A stretch of 64,000 bases of DNA, taken from assembly GCA_008363385.1 (NCBI GenBank), contig RHKY01000004.1, positions 1-64,000 of the forward strand, read 5' to 3'. The translations under genes were made by a program, and so were the position numbers. Below the pieces are notes generated by a model. The model saw only the letters and a program-made list of their open reading frames with translations, made no database searches and was not told the origin of the DNA. Positions within the stretch are counted from its first letter, which is position 1. Every line of letters starts with the position of its first letter. Shown in pieces: positions 30,755-40,824 of the stretch. Source of the stretch: Acidobacteriota bacterium (GTDB lineage: Bacteria; Acidobacteriota; Thermoanaerobaculia; UBA5066).

Positions 30755-32464
30755 GTGACGACGCTCGCGCTCCTGAAGATCGCGGTCTACTTCCTCCTCG
30801 TCCTGGCCGTGACGAAGCCGCTCGGTCTCCACATGCGGAGGGTCTTCTCCGGCGAGCGGACGTTCCTCGACCCGGTCGCGGGCCCGCTCGAGCGGCTCGT
30901 CTATCGCCTCGGCGGCGTCGACCCGAAGAAGGAGCAGGGGTGGAGAGCCTACGCCTCCTCCCTGCTCGTCTTCAGCGTCCTGGGCGTCCTCGGCCTCTAC
31001 GCGTTCGAGAGGCTCCAGCACCTGCTCCCGCTGAACCCCGACCGCCTCCCCGCGGTCCCCCCCGCATTGGCCTGGAACACGGCCGTCTCGTTCGTCACGA
31101 ACACGAACTGGCAGGCCTATGCCGGCGAAGCGACGATGTCGCATCTGACCCAGATGGCCGCGCTGGCCCTGCACAACTTCCTCTCGGCCGCCGCGGGGAT
31201 CGCGATCGCCGTGGCCGTGATCCGCGGCATCTCCCGCGCGGGGTCGAAGACGATCGGGAGCTTCTGGGTCGACCTGACGCGGGCGACCCTGTACGTCCTC
31301 CTCCCGATCTCCCTCGTCGCCGCGGTCGTCCTGACGTCGCAGGGCGTCGTCCAGAGCTTCTCCCCCGCCGTCGAGGTCACGACGCTCGACGGCGCCACGC
31401 AGAAGGTCCCGCTGGGGCCGGTCGCCTCCCAGGAGGCGATCAAGGAGCTCGGGACCAACGGCGGCGGGTTCTTCAACGCCAACTCCGCCCACCCGTTCGA
31501 GAACCCGACGCCGGCGACGAACCTGCTCGAGATGCTGCTCGTCTTCGCGATCCCGGCGGGCCTGACCTACACGCTCGGCTCGATGACGGGCAAGACCCGC
31601 CACGGCTGGGCCGTCTTCTGGGCCATGGGGCTCCTGTTCCTCTTCGGGGCCGGCGTGACGGCGTACTCGGAGACACGGGGCAACCCGATCCACCAGGCCG
31701 CCGGGGTCGACGCCGCGGCCGGGAACATGGAAGGCAAGGAGGTCCGATTCGGGCCTGGCGACACCGCGCTCTTCGCGACGATCACGACGGCCGCCTCGTG
31801 CGGGGCCGTGAACGGCATGCACGACTCCTTCACGCCGCTGGGCGGCCTCGTGCCGCTCGTCAACATCCAGCTCGGCGAGGTCGTCTTCGGGGGCGTCGGC
31901 GCCGGGCTGTACGGGGTCTTCGTCTTCGTCGTCCTCTCGGTCTTCATCGCCGGCCTCATGGTCGGACGGACCCCCGAGTACCTCGGGAAGAAGATCGAGG
32001 GGCCCGACGTCAAGCTCGCCATGCTCGCCGTGCTGATCCTGACCTTCTGCATCCTCGTCGGGACCGCGGCCGGCGTGGCCACGAAGGCCGGGCTCGCCGG
32101 CATCACGAACCCGGGCCCGCACGGCCTCTCGCAGGTCCTGTACGGCTTCACGAGCGCCGCCGGAAACAACGGGAGCGCCTTCGCGGGGCTGGGGGCGAAC
32201 AGCGGTTTCTACAACGTCCTCCTGGGCGTGGCGATGTTCTTCGGCCGGTTTCTGATGATCGTCCCGATCCTCGGGATGGCCGGCTCGCTCGCCGCCAAGA
32301 AGAGGCTCGCCGAGTCCGCCGGGACCTTCCCCGTCGACGGCCCTCTGTTCACCGTCCTCCTGGCCGGGGTCATCCTCGTCGTCGGGGCGCTGACGTTCTT
32401 CCCGGCCCTCTCCCTCGGCCCGATCGTCGAGCACCTGCTGATGGTCTCGGGCCGGACGTTCTGA
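30755..32464 (+). CDS. kdpA: KdpA, potassium-binding channel-like subunit
   Basis: A 569-residue membrane protein, typical for KdpA. The four selectivity-filter loops are seen in order: [49 protein letters not shown] and [16 protein letters not shown]. It takes up K+ with high affinity and passes it to KdpB. GTG start one base after kdpF. kdpB follows 10 bp downstream. Confidence 0.97.
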   Translation: MTTLALLKIAVYFLLVLAVTKPLGLHMRRVFSGERTFLDPVAGPLERLVYRLGGVDPKKEQGWRAYASSLLVFSVLGVLGLYAFERLQHLLPLNPDRLPAVPPALAWNTAVSFVTNTNWQAYAGEATMSHLTQMAALALHNFLSAAAGIAIAVAVIRGISRAGSKTIGSFWVDLTRATLYVLLPISLVAAVVLTSQGVVQSFSPAVEVTTLDGATQKVPLGPVASQEAIKELGTNGGGFFNANSAHPFENPTPATNLLEMLLVFAIPAGLTYTLGSMTGKTRHGWAVFWAMGLLFLFGAGVTAYSETRGNPIHQAAGVDAAAGNMEGKEVRFGPGDTALFATITTAASCGAVNGMHDSFTPLGGLVPLVNIQLGEVVFGGVGAGLYGVFVFVVLSVFIAGLMVGRTPEYLGKKIEGPDVKLAMLAVLILTFCILVGTAAGVATKAGLAGITNPGPHGLSQVLYGFTSAAGNNGSAFAGLGANSGFYNVLLGVAMFFGRFLMIVPILGMAGSLAAKKRLAESAGTFPVDGPLFTVLLAGVILVVGALTFFPALSLGPIVEHLLMVSGRTF

Positions 32465-32474
32465 GGCTCGAAAC

Positions 32475-34514
32475 GTGACGAAGCACGCCGAGATCCGGCT
32501 CCTCGACCGCGCCCTCCTGACGCGCGCGGTCGCTGACTCCTTCCGGAAGCTCCACCCGCGGCACATGAAGTCGAACCCGGTCCTGTTCGTCGTCGAGGTC
32601 GGCGCCGTCCTGGCGACGCTCGCCCTCCTCGGGGTCGGCACGCGGGGGTCGTTCTCCTTCCAGCTCCAGGTCGTCCTCTGGCTCTGGGCCACCGTCCTCT
32701 TCGCCAACCTCGCAGAGGCCGTCGCCGAGGGGCGCGGCAAGGCGCAGGCGGACGCGCTGCGGCGCACCAAGACGGACGCGATCGCCCGGCGCCTCGTCGG
32801 TGAGGAGCGGCGGGAGGAGCGGGTCCCCGCCTCCGACCTCCAAAAGGGGGACCTCGTCGTCGTCGAGGCGGGACAGCTGATCCCGGGCGACGGGACCGTC
32901 GTCGAGGGGATCGCCTCGGTCGACGAGTCGGCCATCACCGGCGAGTCGGCCCCCGTCATCCGCGAGGCCGGGGGCGACCGTTCGGCGGTCACCGGCGGGA
33001 CGAAGGTCCTCTCGGACCGGATCGTCGTCGAGGTCACGTCCGAGCCCGGCTCTACCTTCCTCGACCGGATGATCCGGCTCGTCGAGGGAGCCGAGCGGCA
33101 GAAGACCCCGAACGAGATCGCCCTCGACATCCTTCTGGCCGGCCTGACGATCGTCTTCCTCCTGGCTACGGTCACGCTCCGCCCCTTCGCGCTCTATTCG
33201 GGGAGCGACGTCTCCCCGACCGTCCTCGTGGCCCTCCTCGTCTGCCTCATCCCGACGACGATCGGCGGCCTCCTCTCGGCCATCGGCATCGCCGGAATGG
33301 ACCGGGTCCTCCGGCACAACGTCCTGGCGATGTCGGGACGGGCCGTGGAGGCCTCGGGCGACGTGAACGTCCTCCTCCTCGACAAGACGGGAACGATCAC
33401 GCTCGGCAACCGGCAGGCGACGCAGCTCCTCCCGGCCCCCGGCGTCCCGGAACGCGAGCTCGCCGAGCTCGCGCAGCTCGCCTCGCTGGCCGACGAGACC
33501 CCCGAGGGGCGCTCCATCGTCGTCCTCGCGAAGACGAAGCACGGCCTCAGAGGCCGGGAGCTGCGCGATTTCCACGCGCACTTCGTCCCCTTCACGGCCC
33601 GCACCCGGATGTCGGGCCTCGACTTCGAGGGGGGCCGAAAGGTGCGCAAGGGCGCCGCCGACGCGGTCGACGGGTTCGTCCGGGCCGCGGGCGGGCACTT
33701 CCCCGAGGAGGTGCGTCGCGACGTCGCCCGGATCGCCGGCGAGGGGGGGACGCCGCTCGTCGTGGCCGACGGCGGGAAGGTCGCCGGGACGATCTACCTC
33801 AAGGACGTCGTCAAGGGCGGCATGAAGGAGCGCTTCGACCGCCTCCGGGCGATGGGGATCCGCACCGTCATGATCACGGGCGACAACCCGCTCACCGCTG
33901 CCAGCATCGCGCGCGAGGCGGGCGTGGACGACTTCCTCGCCGAGGCGACTCCCGAGCACAAGCTCGCCCTCATCCGCAGGGAGCAGGCGAACGGGGATCT
34001 CGTCGCGATGACGGGTGACGGGACGAACGACGCCCCCGCGCTCGCCCAGGCCGACGTCGGCATGGCGATGAACACCGGGACCCAGGCCGCCAAGGAGGCC
34101 GGGAACATGGTGGACCTCGACTCGAACCCGACGAAGCTGATCGAGGTCGTCGAGATCGGCAAGCAGCTCCTGATGACGCGGGGCGCGCTGACGACGTTCT
34201 CGATCAGCAACGACGTGGCGAAGTACTTCGCGATCCTCCCGGCCCTCTTCGTCGCGACGTTTCCCCAGCTCCAGGCGCTGAACGTCATGAGGCTGGCCAC
34301 CCCCGAGAGCGCGATCCTCTCGGCGGTCGTCTTCAACGCGCTGATCATCGTCGCGCTCATCCCGCTGGCGCTGCGGGGCGTCTCGTACCGGCCTCTCGGC
34401 GCCGGGAGGATCCTCCGCCGCAACCTCCTGATCTACGGCCTCGGCGGCCTCGTCGCCCCGTTCGCCGGGATCAAGGCGATCGACCTCCTCCTCGTCGCGC
34501 TGGGGCTGGTCTGA
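32475..34514 (+). CDS. kdpB: KdpB, P-type ATPase subunit
   Basis: A 679-residue P-type ATPase. Phosphorylation site Asp303 lies in [17 protein letters not shown] at 155-158 holds the actuator Glu and the regulatory Ser. [19 protein letters not shown] and [18 protein letters not shown] form the hinge region. It hydrolyses ATP to drive K+ through KdpA. GTG start. The usual C-terminal membrane helices are intact. Confidence 0.97.
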   Translation: MTKHAEIRLLDRALLTRAVADSFRKLHPRHMKSNPVLFVVEVGAVLATLALLGVGTRGSFSFQLQVVLWLWATVLFANLAEAVAEGRGKAQADALRRTKTDAIARRLVGEERREERVPASDLQKGDLVVVEAGQLIPGDGTVVEGIASVDESAITGESAPVIREAGGDRSAVTGGTKVLSDRIVVEVTSEPGSTFLDRMIRLVEGAERQKTPNEIALDILLAGLTIVFLLATVTLRPFALYSGSDVSPTVLVALLVCLIPTTIGGLLSAIGIAGMDRVLRHNVLAMSGRAVEASGDVNVLLLDKTGTITLGNRQATQLLPAPGVPERELAELAQLASLADETPEGRSIVVLAKTKHGLRGRELRDFHAHFVPFTARTRMSGLDFEGGRKVRKGAADAVDGFVRAAGGHFPEEVRRDVARIAGEGGTPLVVADGGKVAGTIYLKDVVKGGMKERFDRLRAMGIRTVMITGDNPLTAASIAREAGVDDFLAEATPEHKLALIRREQANGDLVAMTGDGTNDAPALAQADVGMAMNTGTQAAKEAGNMVDLDSNPTKLIEVVEIGKQLLMTRGALTTFSISNDVAKYFAILPALFVATFPQLQALNVMRLATPESAILSAVVFNALIIVALIPLALRGVSYRPLGAGRILRRNLLIYGLGGLVAPFAGIKAIDLLLVALGLV

Positions 34515-34524
34515 GGAGACCTCC

Positions 34525-35130
34525 ATGACGCGAAACGCGCTCGTCTCCCTCCGCCTCCTCGTCGTCTTCACGGTCCTGACCGGGCTCGTCTACCCGGCCG
34601 CGGTCTGGGCGATCGGCCGCGTCGCCTTTCCCCGCGCGGCGAGCGGCTCTCTCGTGACCCACGAGGGAAGGCTCGTCGGCTCCGAGCTGATCGGCCAGGC
34701 CGTGACGTCCCCGGGTCTCTTCCGGCCGCGCCCGTCGGCCGCCGGGAGCGGCTACGACGGGTTCGCCTCGGGCGGCTCCAACCTCGGCCCCACCTCGAAG
34801 GCGCTCGCGGACCGGGTCGCCGCCGAGCTGGCCCGCTCCCGCGCCGAGAACCCCGCGGCGAAGGGCCCGGTCCCGGCCGACGCCGCCACCGCGTCGGGCT
34901 CGGGGCTCGACCCGCACGTCTCGCCCGCGTTCGCGCTCTGGCAGGTGCCGCGCGTGGCGCAGGAGTCCGGTTTGCCGGCCGCCGACCTCGAGGCGATGGT
35001 GGCGCGCCGGACCGAGGGACGCTTCCTCGGCCTCTTCGGCGAGCCCCGGGTCAACGTCCTCCTCCTCAATCTCGACGTCCGGGCGCGGGCGCCTGGCGCC
35101 GGAGCGAACGCGGGCGGAGGGACCCCATGA
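34525..35130 (+). CDS. kdpC: KdpC subunit
   Basis: A 201-residue protein with one N-terminal helix (LVVFTVLTGLVYPAAVWAIG) and the KdpC core (GSELIGQ, FRPRPSAAGSGYDG, SGGSNLGPTS, SGLDPHVSP, LNLDVRARA). It assists ATP binding by KdpB. The C terminus has a short Gly/Ala extension. Its stop overlaps the ATG of the porin gene, showing that the porin is expressed with kdp. Confidence 0.95.
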   Translation: MTRNALVSLRLLVVFTVLTGLVYPAAVWAIGRVAFPRAASGSLVTHEGRLVGSELIGQAVTSPGLFRPRPSAAGSGYDGFASGGSNLGPTSKALADRVAAELARSRAENPAAKGPVPADAATASGSGLDPHVSPAFALWQVPRVAQESGLPAADLEAMVARRTEGRFLGLFGEPRVNVLLLNLDVRARAPGAGANAGGGTP

Positions 35131-36332
35131 CCCCCCGGCACCAGGACCCCGCGCGCATGCCGGCCCTCGGGTCCCTCCTGCTCGCCGCCGCGGGACTCGT
35201 CTCCGCCGTCGGCCCCGGCGCGCTCGCGTCGGGCCTGGAGGCGCTGCCGGCACCCGAGGAGACGCCGGCCCCGGCACCCGCTCCCGCGCCGGCCCCGGCT
35301 CCCGAGGAAGAGAAGCCGGGCTTCTTCGAGAGCGTCCGGCTCTCGGGCTTCGTCGACCTCTACGCCTCCTACAACGCGAACCACCCCTCCACGCGCGACA
35401 ACTTCCTCCCCGGGACCGGCTCGACGGCGAAGAAGGCGAACCAGCTCGGAGTGAACCTCGTCGCCGTCGAGGCCGTGAAGGACGCCGAGCCGCTCGGCTT
35501 CCGCGTGGTCCTGAACTGGGGGACTGCCACCGACGTGATCCACGCAGGCGAGCCGACGGGGACGGGCATCTCCCCGGACGTCTGGGAGGTGCTCCAGTAC
35601 GCCTCGATCGCCTGGAAGGTGCCGGGGAGCCAGCTTCTCCTGGAAGGGGGAATCCTGCCCTGCCACGTCGGCGCGGAGAGCCTCTTCTCGAAGGACAACC
35701 CCCACTACACCCGCTCCTTCGTGGCCGAGTACACCCCCTGGTACCAGGCCGGGATCAAGGCGTCCTTTCCGCTCGGCGCCGGTCTCACCGGTCAGCTCCA
35801 CGTCGTGAACGGCTGGCAGGTCATCGGGGACAACAACGACGGCAAGTCGTTCGGGGCGCAGCTGGCCTACAGCTCCGGCCCGATCGACATCGCCCTCAAC
35901 GGAATCGCCGGCCCCGAGCTCCCCGACGACACCTCTCACTGGCGGGCCTTCGGCGACCTCGTCGTCACCTGGCGGGCCACACCGTCGCTGACGGTCAGCG
36001 GCGAGCTGGACCTGGGCAGTCAGAGCCGGCCCGGGCTCGACGCCGCCACGTGGTGGGGCGCCTTCGTCTCCGCGCGAGCCGCCCTCTCCGGGAGAGTCGC
36101 GATCGCCGCTCGCGTCGAGCGGTTCTCGGACCCCGACGCCGGCATCTCGGGCCTCGCCCAGAGGCTCTGGGGCGTGACCGGAACCCTCGAGGTCCGTCCG
36201 CACCCGCGCCTGATCCTGAAGCTCGAGGGGCGCTACGACCGGTCGACGGAGCCCGCCTTCGACGGTCCCGTCGCCGGAGAAGGGAACGAGAGCGAGGTCC
36301 TCGCCGTCCTGGGTGCCGTGGCGACGTTCTGA
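35127..36332 (+). CDS. Beta-barrel porin-2 (OmpL-like) co-translated with kdpC
   Basis: A 401-residue exported protein: a signal sequence, then an (Ala-Pro)n/Glu linker (about residues 42-62), then a barrel beginning FFESVRLSGFVDLYASYNANHP. The G(F/Y)VDxYxxYNxNxP opening, the EGGILPCHVGAESLFSKDNPHYT segment and the terminal Phe (VATF) identify the putative beta-barrel porin-2 family. The ATG overlaps the kdpC stop. The porin may let K+ through the outer membrane when the Kdp pump is induced. That role is inferred from the overlap. Confidence 0.8.
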   Translation: MTPRHQDPARMPALGSLLLAAAGLVSAVGPGALASGLEALPAPEETPAPAPAPAPAPAPEEEKPGFFESVRLSGFVDLYASYNANHPSTRDNFLPGTGSTAKKANQLGVNLVAVEAVKDAEPLGFRVVLNWGTATDVIHAGEPTGTGISPDVWEVLQYASIAWKVPGSQLLLEGGILPCHVGAESLFSKDNPHYTRSFVAEYTPWYQAGIKASFPLGAGLTGQLHVVNGWQVIGDNNDGKSFGAQLAYSSGPIDIALNGIAGPELPDDTSHWRAFGDLVVTWRATPSLTVSGELDLGSQSRPGLDAATWWGAFVSARAALSGRVAIAARVERFSDPDAGISGLAQRLWGVTGTLEVRPHPRLILKLEGRYDRSTEPAFDGPVAGEGNESEVLAVLGAVATF

Positions 36333-36376
36333 GAACGCGGCACGGCGCCCGCGACCGCGCCGCGATAATCGAAGCC

Positions 36377-37534
36377 GTGCCCAGACCTCCCGACGACCGC
36401 CGGCCCGATCCCGAGGCCTTCCTCCGCCGCGCGGCCCGCGACGCGCGGCCGGGGAAGCTGAAGGTCTACCTCGGGATGGCGGCGGGCGTCGGGAAGACCT
36501 ACAAGATGCTCGACGACGCCCACCACCTGCGGAAGCACGGGGTGGACGTCGTCATCGGCTACGTGGAGCCGCACGGCCGCCCGGAAACGGAGGCCCGGAT
36601 CGGCGACCTGGAGGTCGTCCCCCGAAAGCAGGTCGGCTACCGGGGCGTCGTCATCGAGGAGATGGACCTCGACGCCGTCCTCAGGCGCCGGCCGGACGTC
36701 GTCCTCGTCGACGAGCTGGCCCACACGAACGCCCCGGGGAGCCGGAACGAGAAGCGGTGGAAGGACGTCGAGGAGATCCTGGCCGCCGGGATCTCGGTCC
36801 TGGCGGCCGTGAACGTCCAGCACCTGGAAGGGGTGCAGGACGTCGTCGGCTCGGTCACGGGGATCGAGGTCCGCGAGAGGCTCCCCGACCGGGTCGTCCG
36901 CGACGCCGACGCCCTGGTCGTCGTCGACCTTCCCGTCGAGGAGCTGAGGGAGCGGATCCGGGACGGGAAGGTGTACGCCGCCGAGAAGGCGGAGCAGGCG
37001 CTCGCGAACTTCTTCACGGAGGAGAAGCTGACGCGCCTCAGGGAGCTGACCCTCTTCCAGACGGCCGACCACATCGAGGCCGAGACGCAGGAGAGCGCGG
37101 CCGCCGAGTCGGCGGCGCCGCAGGCTCGCGTGGCGGCGGCGATCCCTCTCGACCCGGACGTCGGGCGCCGCCTGATCCTCCGGGCGTCGCGGGTTGCGGG
37201 CCGGATGAACACCCGCTGGTTCGCCGTCCACGTGAGGCGGAGCCGCGAGCGCCCGGAGCGCCTCTCGGCGCGCGAGCACCGGCAGCTGACCGAGAACGTC
37301 CAGCTCGCGATGACCCTCGGCGCCACCGTCGTCTTCCGCGAGTCCGACGACGTCGTCGGGACCCTGCTCCGCTTCGCGGAGGAGGAGAACGTCGGCGTGC
37401 TGCTGGTGGGGGCCCCCTCGCGGCGCGGCGCCCTGGCGCGCGTCGCCCCGGGGATCGTCGCCCGGCTCGTCGATCGGGCGGACGGCCTGGACGTTCTCGT
37501 CACCGACGTCCGCCGCGACGAGCCCTCCGACTGA
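36377..37534 (+). CDS. KdpD N-terminal half (nucleotide-binding and Usp domains)
   Basis: A 385-residue soluble protein equal to the N-terminal half of KdpD. The P-loop GMAAGVGKT at 33-41, VLVDELAHTNAPGSRNEKRW (Walker-B-like) and VNVQHLEGVQDVV define the KdpD domain to about residue 225. A UspA-like domain follows (FAVHVRRSRERPERLSA, VGVLLVGAPSRRG). It has no kinase or membrane part; these are at 28192-29658. GTG 36377 has GATAAT seven bases upstream (36364-36369) and no ribosome-binding site, so it may start its own leaderless transcript. Confidence 0.88.
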   Translation: MPRPPDDRRPDPEAFLRRAARDARPGKLKVYLGMAAGVGKTYKMLDDAHHLRKHGVDVVIGYVEPHGRPETEARIGDLEVVPRKQVGYRGVVIEEMDLDAVLRRRPDVVLVDELAHTNAPGSRNEKRWKDVEEILAAGISVLAAVNVQHLEGVQDVVGSVTGIEVRERLPDRVVRDADALVVVDLPVEELRERIRDGKVYAAEKAEQALANFFTEEKLTRLRELTLFQTADHIEAETQESAAAESAAPQARVAAAIPLDPDVGRRLILRASRVAGRMNTRWFAVHVRRSRERPERLSAREHRQLTENVQLAMTLGATVVFRESDDVVGTLLRFAEEENVGVLLVGAPSRRGALARVAPGIVARLVDRADGLDVLVTDVRRDEPSD

Positions 37535-37612
37535 GACCGTCCGCGCGGATCGGCGCCCGTCGCGACCTGCCGCGTCCCGCTCCGGCCGGCGGCACCGTCT
37601 ACACTCTCCCCC

Positions 37613-38758
37613 GTGTCGTCCGCCGCCCGGATCGCCATCTTCCTCGTCGTCGTCCTCTCGGTCTGGTCGCTCTTCCACGCCTACTTCGTCTTCCGCCTCT
37701 TCTCGCTCCCTCTCGTCACGGCCCACGCGTCGAGGGCGGTGCGCTGGGGCGTCCTCCTCGTCCTCTTCCTGAGCTACCCCGTCGGGCGGGTCCTCTCCCG
37801 CGACCTCCCTGGCCCGTTCTCCTCGTCGGTCGAGATGGTCGGGGCGGTCTGGATGGGGTTCCTCTTCCTCGGCACCGTGGCGTTCCTCTCGGCGGACCTC
37901 CTGACCGGCTTCGGGAAGCTCTGGCCCTCCGCCGCGGTGCCGGCGCGGACGGCCGCGCTCGTCGTGGCGCTCGCCCTCTCGGCCGTGGCCGTCGTCCAGG
38001 GGCTGCGCCCCCCGCGCGTCGTCCCGCACGAGGTCGTCCTCCCGGGGCTGCCGGAGGAACGCGACGGTCTGCGCGTCGTCCAGCTGACGGACCTCCACCT
38101 CGGGAGCCTGCTCGGCCCGCGGTGGCTCTCGCGGCGCCTCGACCAGGTGGCCTCCCTCGCTCCCGACCTCCTCGTGGTCACGGGCGACCTCGTCGACAGC
38201 GAGAACGGCTCGGTGGAGCCGCTCGTCCCCCTTCTCTCGCGCCTCTCGGCGCCGCTCGGCGTCTGGGGGGTCAGCGGGAACCACGAGTTCTACGCCGGGC
38301 TCGAGAAGAGCCTCGCTCTCTACCGCCGGGCGGGGATCCGCGTCCTGTCCGACGAGTGGAAAGAGGTCGTCCCCGGCCTCGTCCTGGCCGGCGTCGACGA
38401 CCTGACGGCCCGCCGGCAGTTCGGCCGGCGCGAGGACCCGCTGCCGAAGGCCCTCGCGGGGGCGCCCGCGACCGCCGCGAAGGTCCTCCTCTCGCATTCG
38501 CCGATGAAGGTCGAGGAGGCCGCGAGCCTCGGCGTGGGGCTGATGCTCTCCGGCCACACGCACGGCGGGCAGATCTGGCCCTTCTCCTACCTCTCGGCGA
38601 TCCCCTATCCCCGCAACGTCGGGCGGTTCGAGGTGGGGACGATGACGCTCCTCGTCTCCCGCGGCACGGGCACCTGGGGCCCGCCGATGCGCCTCTTCCG
38701 CCGATCCGAGATCCTCGTCGTCACCCTGCGCGCCGGGGGGGCGGCGAGTAGAACGTAG
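37613..38758 (+). CDS. Membrane-anchored metallophosphoesterase
   Basis: A 381-residue protein. Four hydrophobic helices occupy about residues 1-130. A calcineurin-like phosphoesterase domain follows with VVQLTDLHLGSLLG, VVTGDLVDS, VSGNHEFYAG and LMLSGHTHGGQIWP, all metal-binding motifs intact. This is the YaeI/YkuE-like arrangement; related proteins act on lipid A precursors or phospholipids, or have unknown substrates. GTG 37613 has TACACT seven bases upstream and no clear ribosome-binding site, hinting at a leaderless transcript. It is not coupled to its neighbours. Confidence 0.82.
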   Translation: MSSAARIAIFLVVVLSVWSLFHAYFVFRLFSLPLVTAHASRAVRWGVLLVLFLSYPVGRVLSRDLPGPFSSSVEMVGAVWMGFLFLGTVAFLSADLLTGFGKLWPSAAVPARTAALVVALALSAVAVVQGLRPPRVVPHEVVLPGLPEERDGLRVVQLTDLHLGSLLGPRWLSRRLDQVASLAPDLLVVTGDLVDSENGSVEPLVPLLSRLSAPLGVWGVSGNHEFYAGLEKSLALYRRAGIRVLSDEWKEVVPGLVLAGVDDLTARRQFGRREDPLPKALAGAPATAAKVLLSHSPMKVEEAASLGVGLMLSGHTHGGQIWPFSYLSAIPYPRNVGRFEVGTMTLLVSRGTGTWGPPMRLFRRSEILVVTLRAGGAASRT

Positions 38759-38778
38759 AATGGAGCTCTGACCCCACG

Positions 38779-40728
38779 GTGTTGGGCGTTCACCTGCACG
38801 CGGCGGACTACGAGTGGGAGACGCTGCGTGTCCGGGCGCTCTCGGGGCTGTGGGGGCCGGCGCGGTACTTCGCGCAGCTGGGCCGCGAGCTCCGGGCGTA
38901 TCCGGGGACGCTGACGCTCGACGAGTCCCTGGAGCTCCTGAGGCGGAAGCTCGGGTCGATGGGGGCGGAGGGGGTCTCGGCCGGGGACGTGCTCGCGCAC
39001 GTCGCGGCGCGGCTGAGGAGCGATCCCCCCGACGACCTGGCGAGCCACCCGGGAATCCGGGCCGAGGCCGCCCCCATCGGCGCGCGGCTGCGCGGCCTCG
39101 AGCGGTTCTTCCGGCCTCGCGCGGAGGAGCTCCGCCGGGTCCTCGAGCCCGTCGACCTCGGCGAGGGGTCCCGCTGCGTGATGCTGGGGGGCGACGCCGA
39201 GAAGCTCCTCCTCGCCTGGGACCTCACGCACGGGCGGCCCGCGTCGTTCTTCTTCCTCAGCCGCCAGAAGCTGATGAGCTCCCCCGCCGAGCAGGCGGTC
39301 CTCCAGGAGAACGCGGATGCCGTCGTCCCCGGGGGCTACACGACCCGCGTGAACGGCCCGGCGCCCGCCTTCACGAGGCCCCGCGTCTGGGCCGACAACT
39401 CGCTCGTCGCCAGCACCGTCTTCCAGCTCGTCGCGGCGGCGCAGGACGTCTCCGCGAGGACGGGAGAGGCCTTCGAGGACGCCTTCCTCCGCCTCGCCGT
39501 CCGCGAGCTGAGGGAGGGGACGCTGCAGGCGGCGCGGCGGTGCCAGCCCGTCCTCTTCGGCACGCCGCACGAGGCCGTCGCCGGCGCCCTGCGGAAGGCG
39601 ATGGACGGGGGCGCGTTCCGCAGGAGGACGCTCGAGGTCTTCGAGGAGTTCTACCGCGAGCACCTGAAGGACATCCGCGACGTCGGCATCGTCGAGCTCG
39701 GCTCGATCGGGAGCCAGCCGCTCCTCCTCCTCGCCGCGCTCGACTACCTGAAGTCGCTCGACGAGGCGGACCCCGCCTTCGCGGCCCTCTCGGACTCCCG
39801 GCGCGAGATGGCCCGGGACCTCGCGCGGAACGACAAGGGGATCCGCCGGATCGTCGTGGTCGGCTTCTCGGCGCGGCGGGCGTGGGAGGGCGTGACCCTC
39901 GGAGGCGTCGTCGTCCCGAGGCCGCCGTCGATCCCGCTGACGCACCTCGTCGAGCCCTTCCGGACGTTCGACCTGTCGCACGACTGGGAGAGCGGCCAGA
40001 CCGTGGCGGTCCCCCGCGGACCGCTCGAGGAGGCGGCTTCGTACTGGGTGTCGCTCCTCCTGCGGAACGCGATGGTCGAGCGGCCCGCCATGCCCGGTCC
40101 CGCCGTCGCCGCGGGGCCGCAGTTCCTCGGCCCCGGGACGTCGATCTGGGACGAGGGGTTCACCGAGGTCGAGTCCGCCCGCGCCCGGACGAACCCGACG
40201 GTCGCCGTCGACTTCGACCAGACGATGGCGGACTGGGACGTCTTCGAGGACCGGTTCGTCCTCCGGCCCGGGTTCCCGCGGCTGCTCGCGGCGCTCCGGG
40301 AGCGCGGCTACCGGCTCGTCCTCGTGACCGGGACCTACCGGTTGCGCCTGAGGCTGTTCCTCCACCAGCACCCGGAGGTGGCGCGGGCCCTCGACCTGGC
40401 GATCACTCAGGAGGACCTGGCCGCCGCGGACGAGTCCGTCGTCCGGAGGGCCTACCCGGGGGCCCATGCCGCCGCCGTCGCGCGGTTCCTCGCGAGGAAG
40501 CCGGGGCTGAGGAAGGACGTCCTCCGCCTGGGCCACCGCGCGATCCTCGAGGACGAGCCGCTGGTCCGCGAGACCCTCTCGGAGCTCTACCCCGCGGCGC
40601 TCGTCGAGACGAGGGTCCTCCTCCTCCCGCCCTTCTACGCGTCCGACTTCCGCGGGGCGAACGAGGACGACACCGCGGAGGAGCTCGCCCGTGAGGTCCT
40701 TTCCCGGCTCGACGGGCTCGCGGACTGA
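38779..40728 (+). CDS. Unrecognised protein with C-terminal HAD-like domain
   Basis: A 649-residue protein from GTG 38779. Residues about 1-470 match no family I know; visible segments include SLELLRRKLGSMGAEGVSAG, CVMLGGDAEKLLLAWDLTHG and FFFLSRQKLMSSPAE. A HAD-like domain starts near residue 474: VAVDFDQTMADWDVF (nucleophile Asp in DxDxT), then LVLVTGTYRLRLRLF (motif II Thr) and AILEDEPLVRETL (acidic motif). No signal peptide or membrane helix is seen. The N-terminal part has a mixed alpha/beta look. The upstream spacing to a GGAG is long, so the start is uncertain. Confidence 0.5.
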   Translation: MLGVHLHAADYEWETLRVRALSGLWGPARYFAQLGRELRAYPGTLTLDESLELLRRKLGSMGAEGVSAGDVLAHVAARLRSDPPDDLASHPGIRAEAAPIGARLRGLERFFRPRAEELRRVLEPVDLGEGSRCVMLGGDAEKLLLAWDLTHGRPASFFFLSRQKLMSSPAEQAVLQENADAVVPGGYTTRVNGPAPAFTRPRVWADNSLVASTVFQLVAAAQDVSARTGEAFEDAFLRLAVRELREGTLQAARRCQPVLFGTPHEAVAGALRKAMDGGAFRRRTLEVFEEFYREHLKDIRDVGIVELGSIGSQPLLLLAALDYLKSLDEADPAFAALSDSRREMARDLARNDKGIRRIVVVGFSARRAWEGVTLGGVVVPRPPSIPLTHLVEPFRTFDLSHDWESGQTVAVPRGPLEEAASYWVSLLLRNAMVERPAMPGPAVAAGPQFLGPGTSIWDEGFTEVESARARTNPTVAVDFDQTMADWDVFEDRFVLRPGFPRLLAALRERGYRLVLVTGTYRLRLRLFLHQHPEVARALDLAITQEDLAAADESVVRRAYPGAHAAAVARFLARKPGLRKDVLRLGHRAILEDEPLVRETLSELYPAALVETRVLLLPPFYASDFRGANEDDTAEELAREVLSRLDGLAD

Positions 40729-40824
40729 CCCCGCCCGTCCCGTCGCCGCGGTGCGCGCTGGCGAGCCCCCGGGGAATCGTTTAGCCTAGCTCGCGCGAAC
40801 CGGGTGACGCGCCGGGAGTGAAGA

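Noticed and set aside
35268-35315. Ala-Pro-coding repeat as a mobile or CRISPR-like repeat
   Set aside because: It is a short in-frame low-complexity linker after a signal peptide in a porin, which is common.
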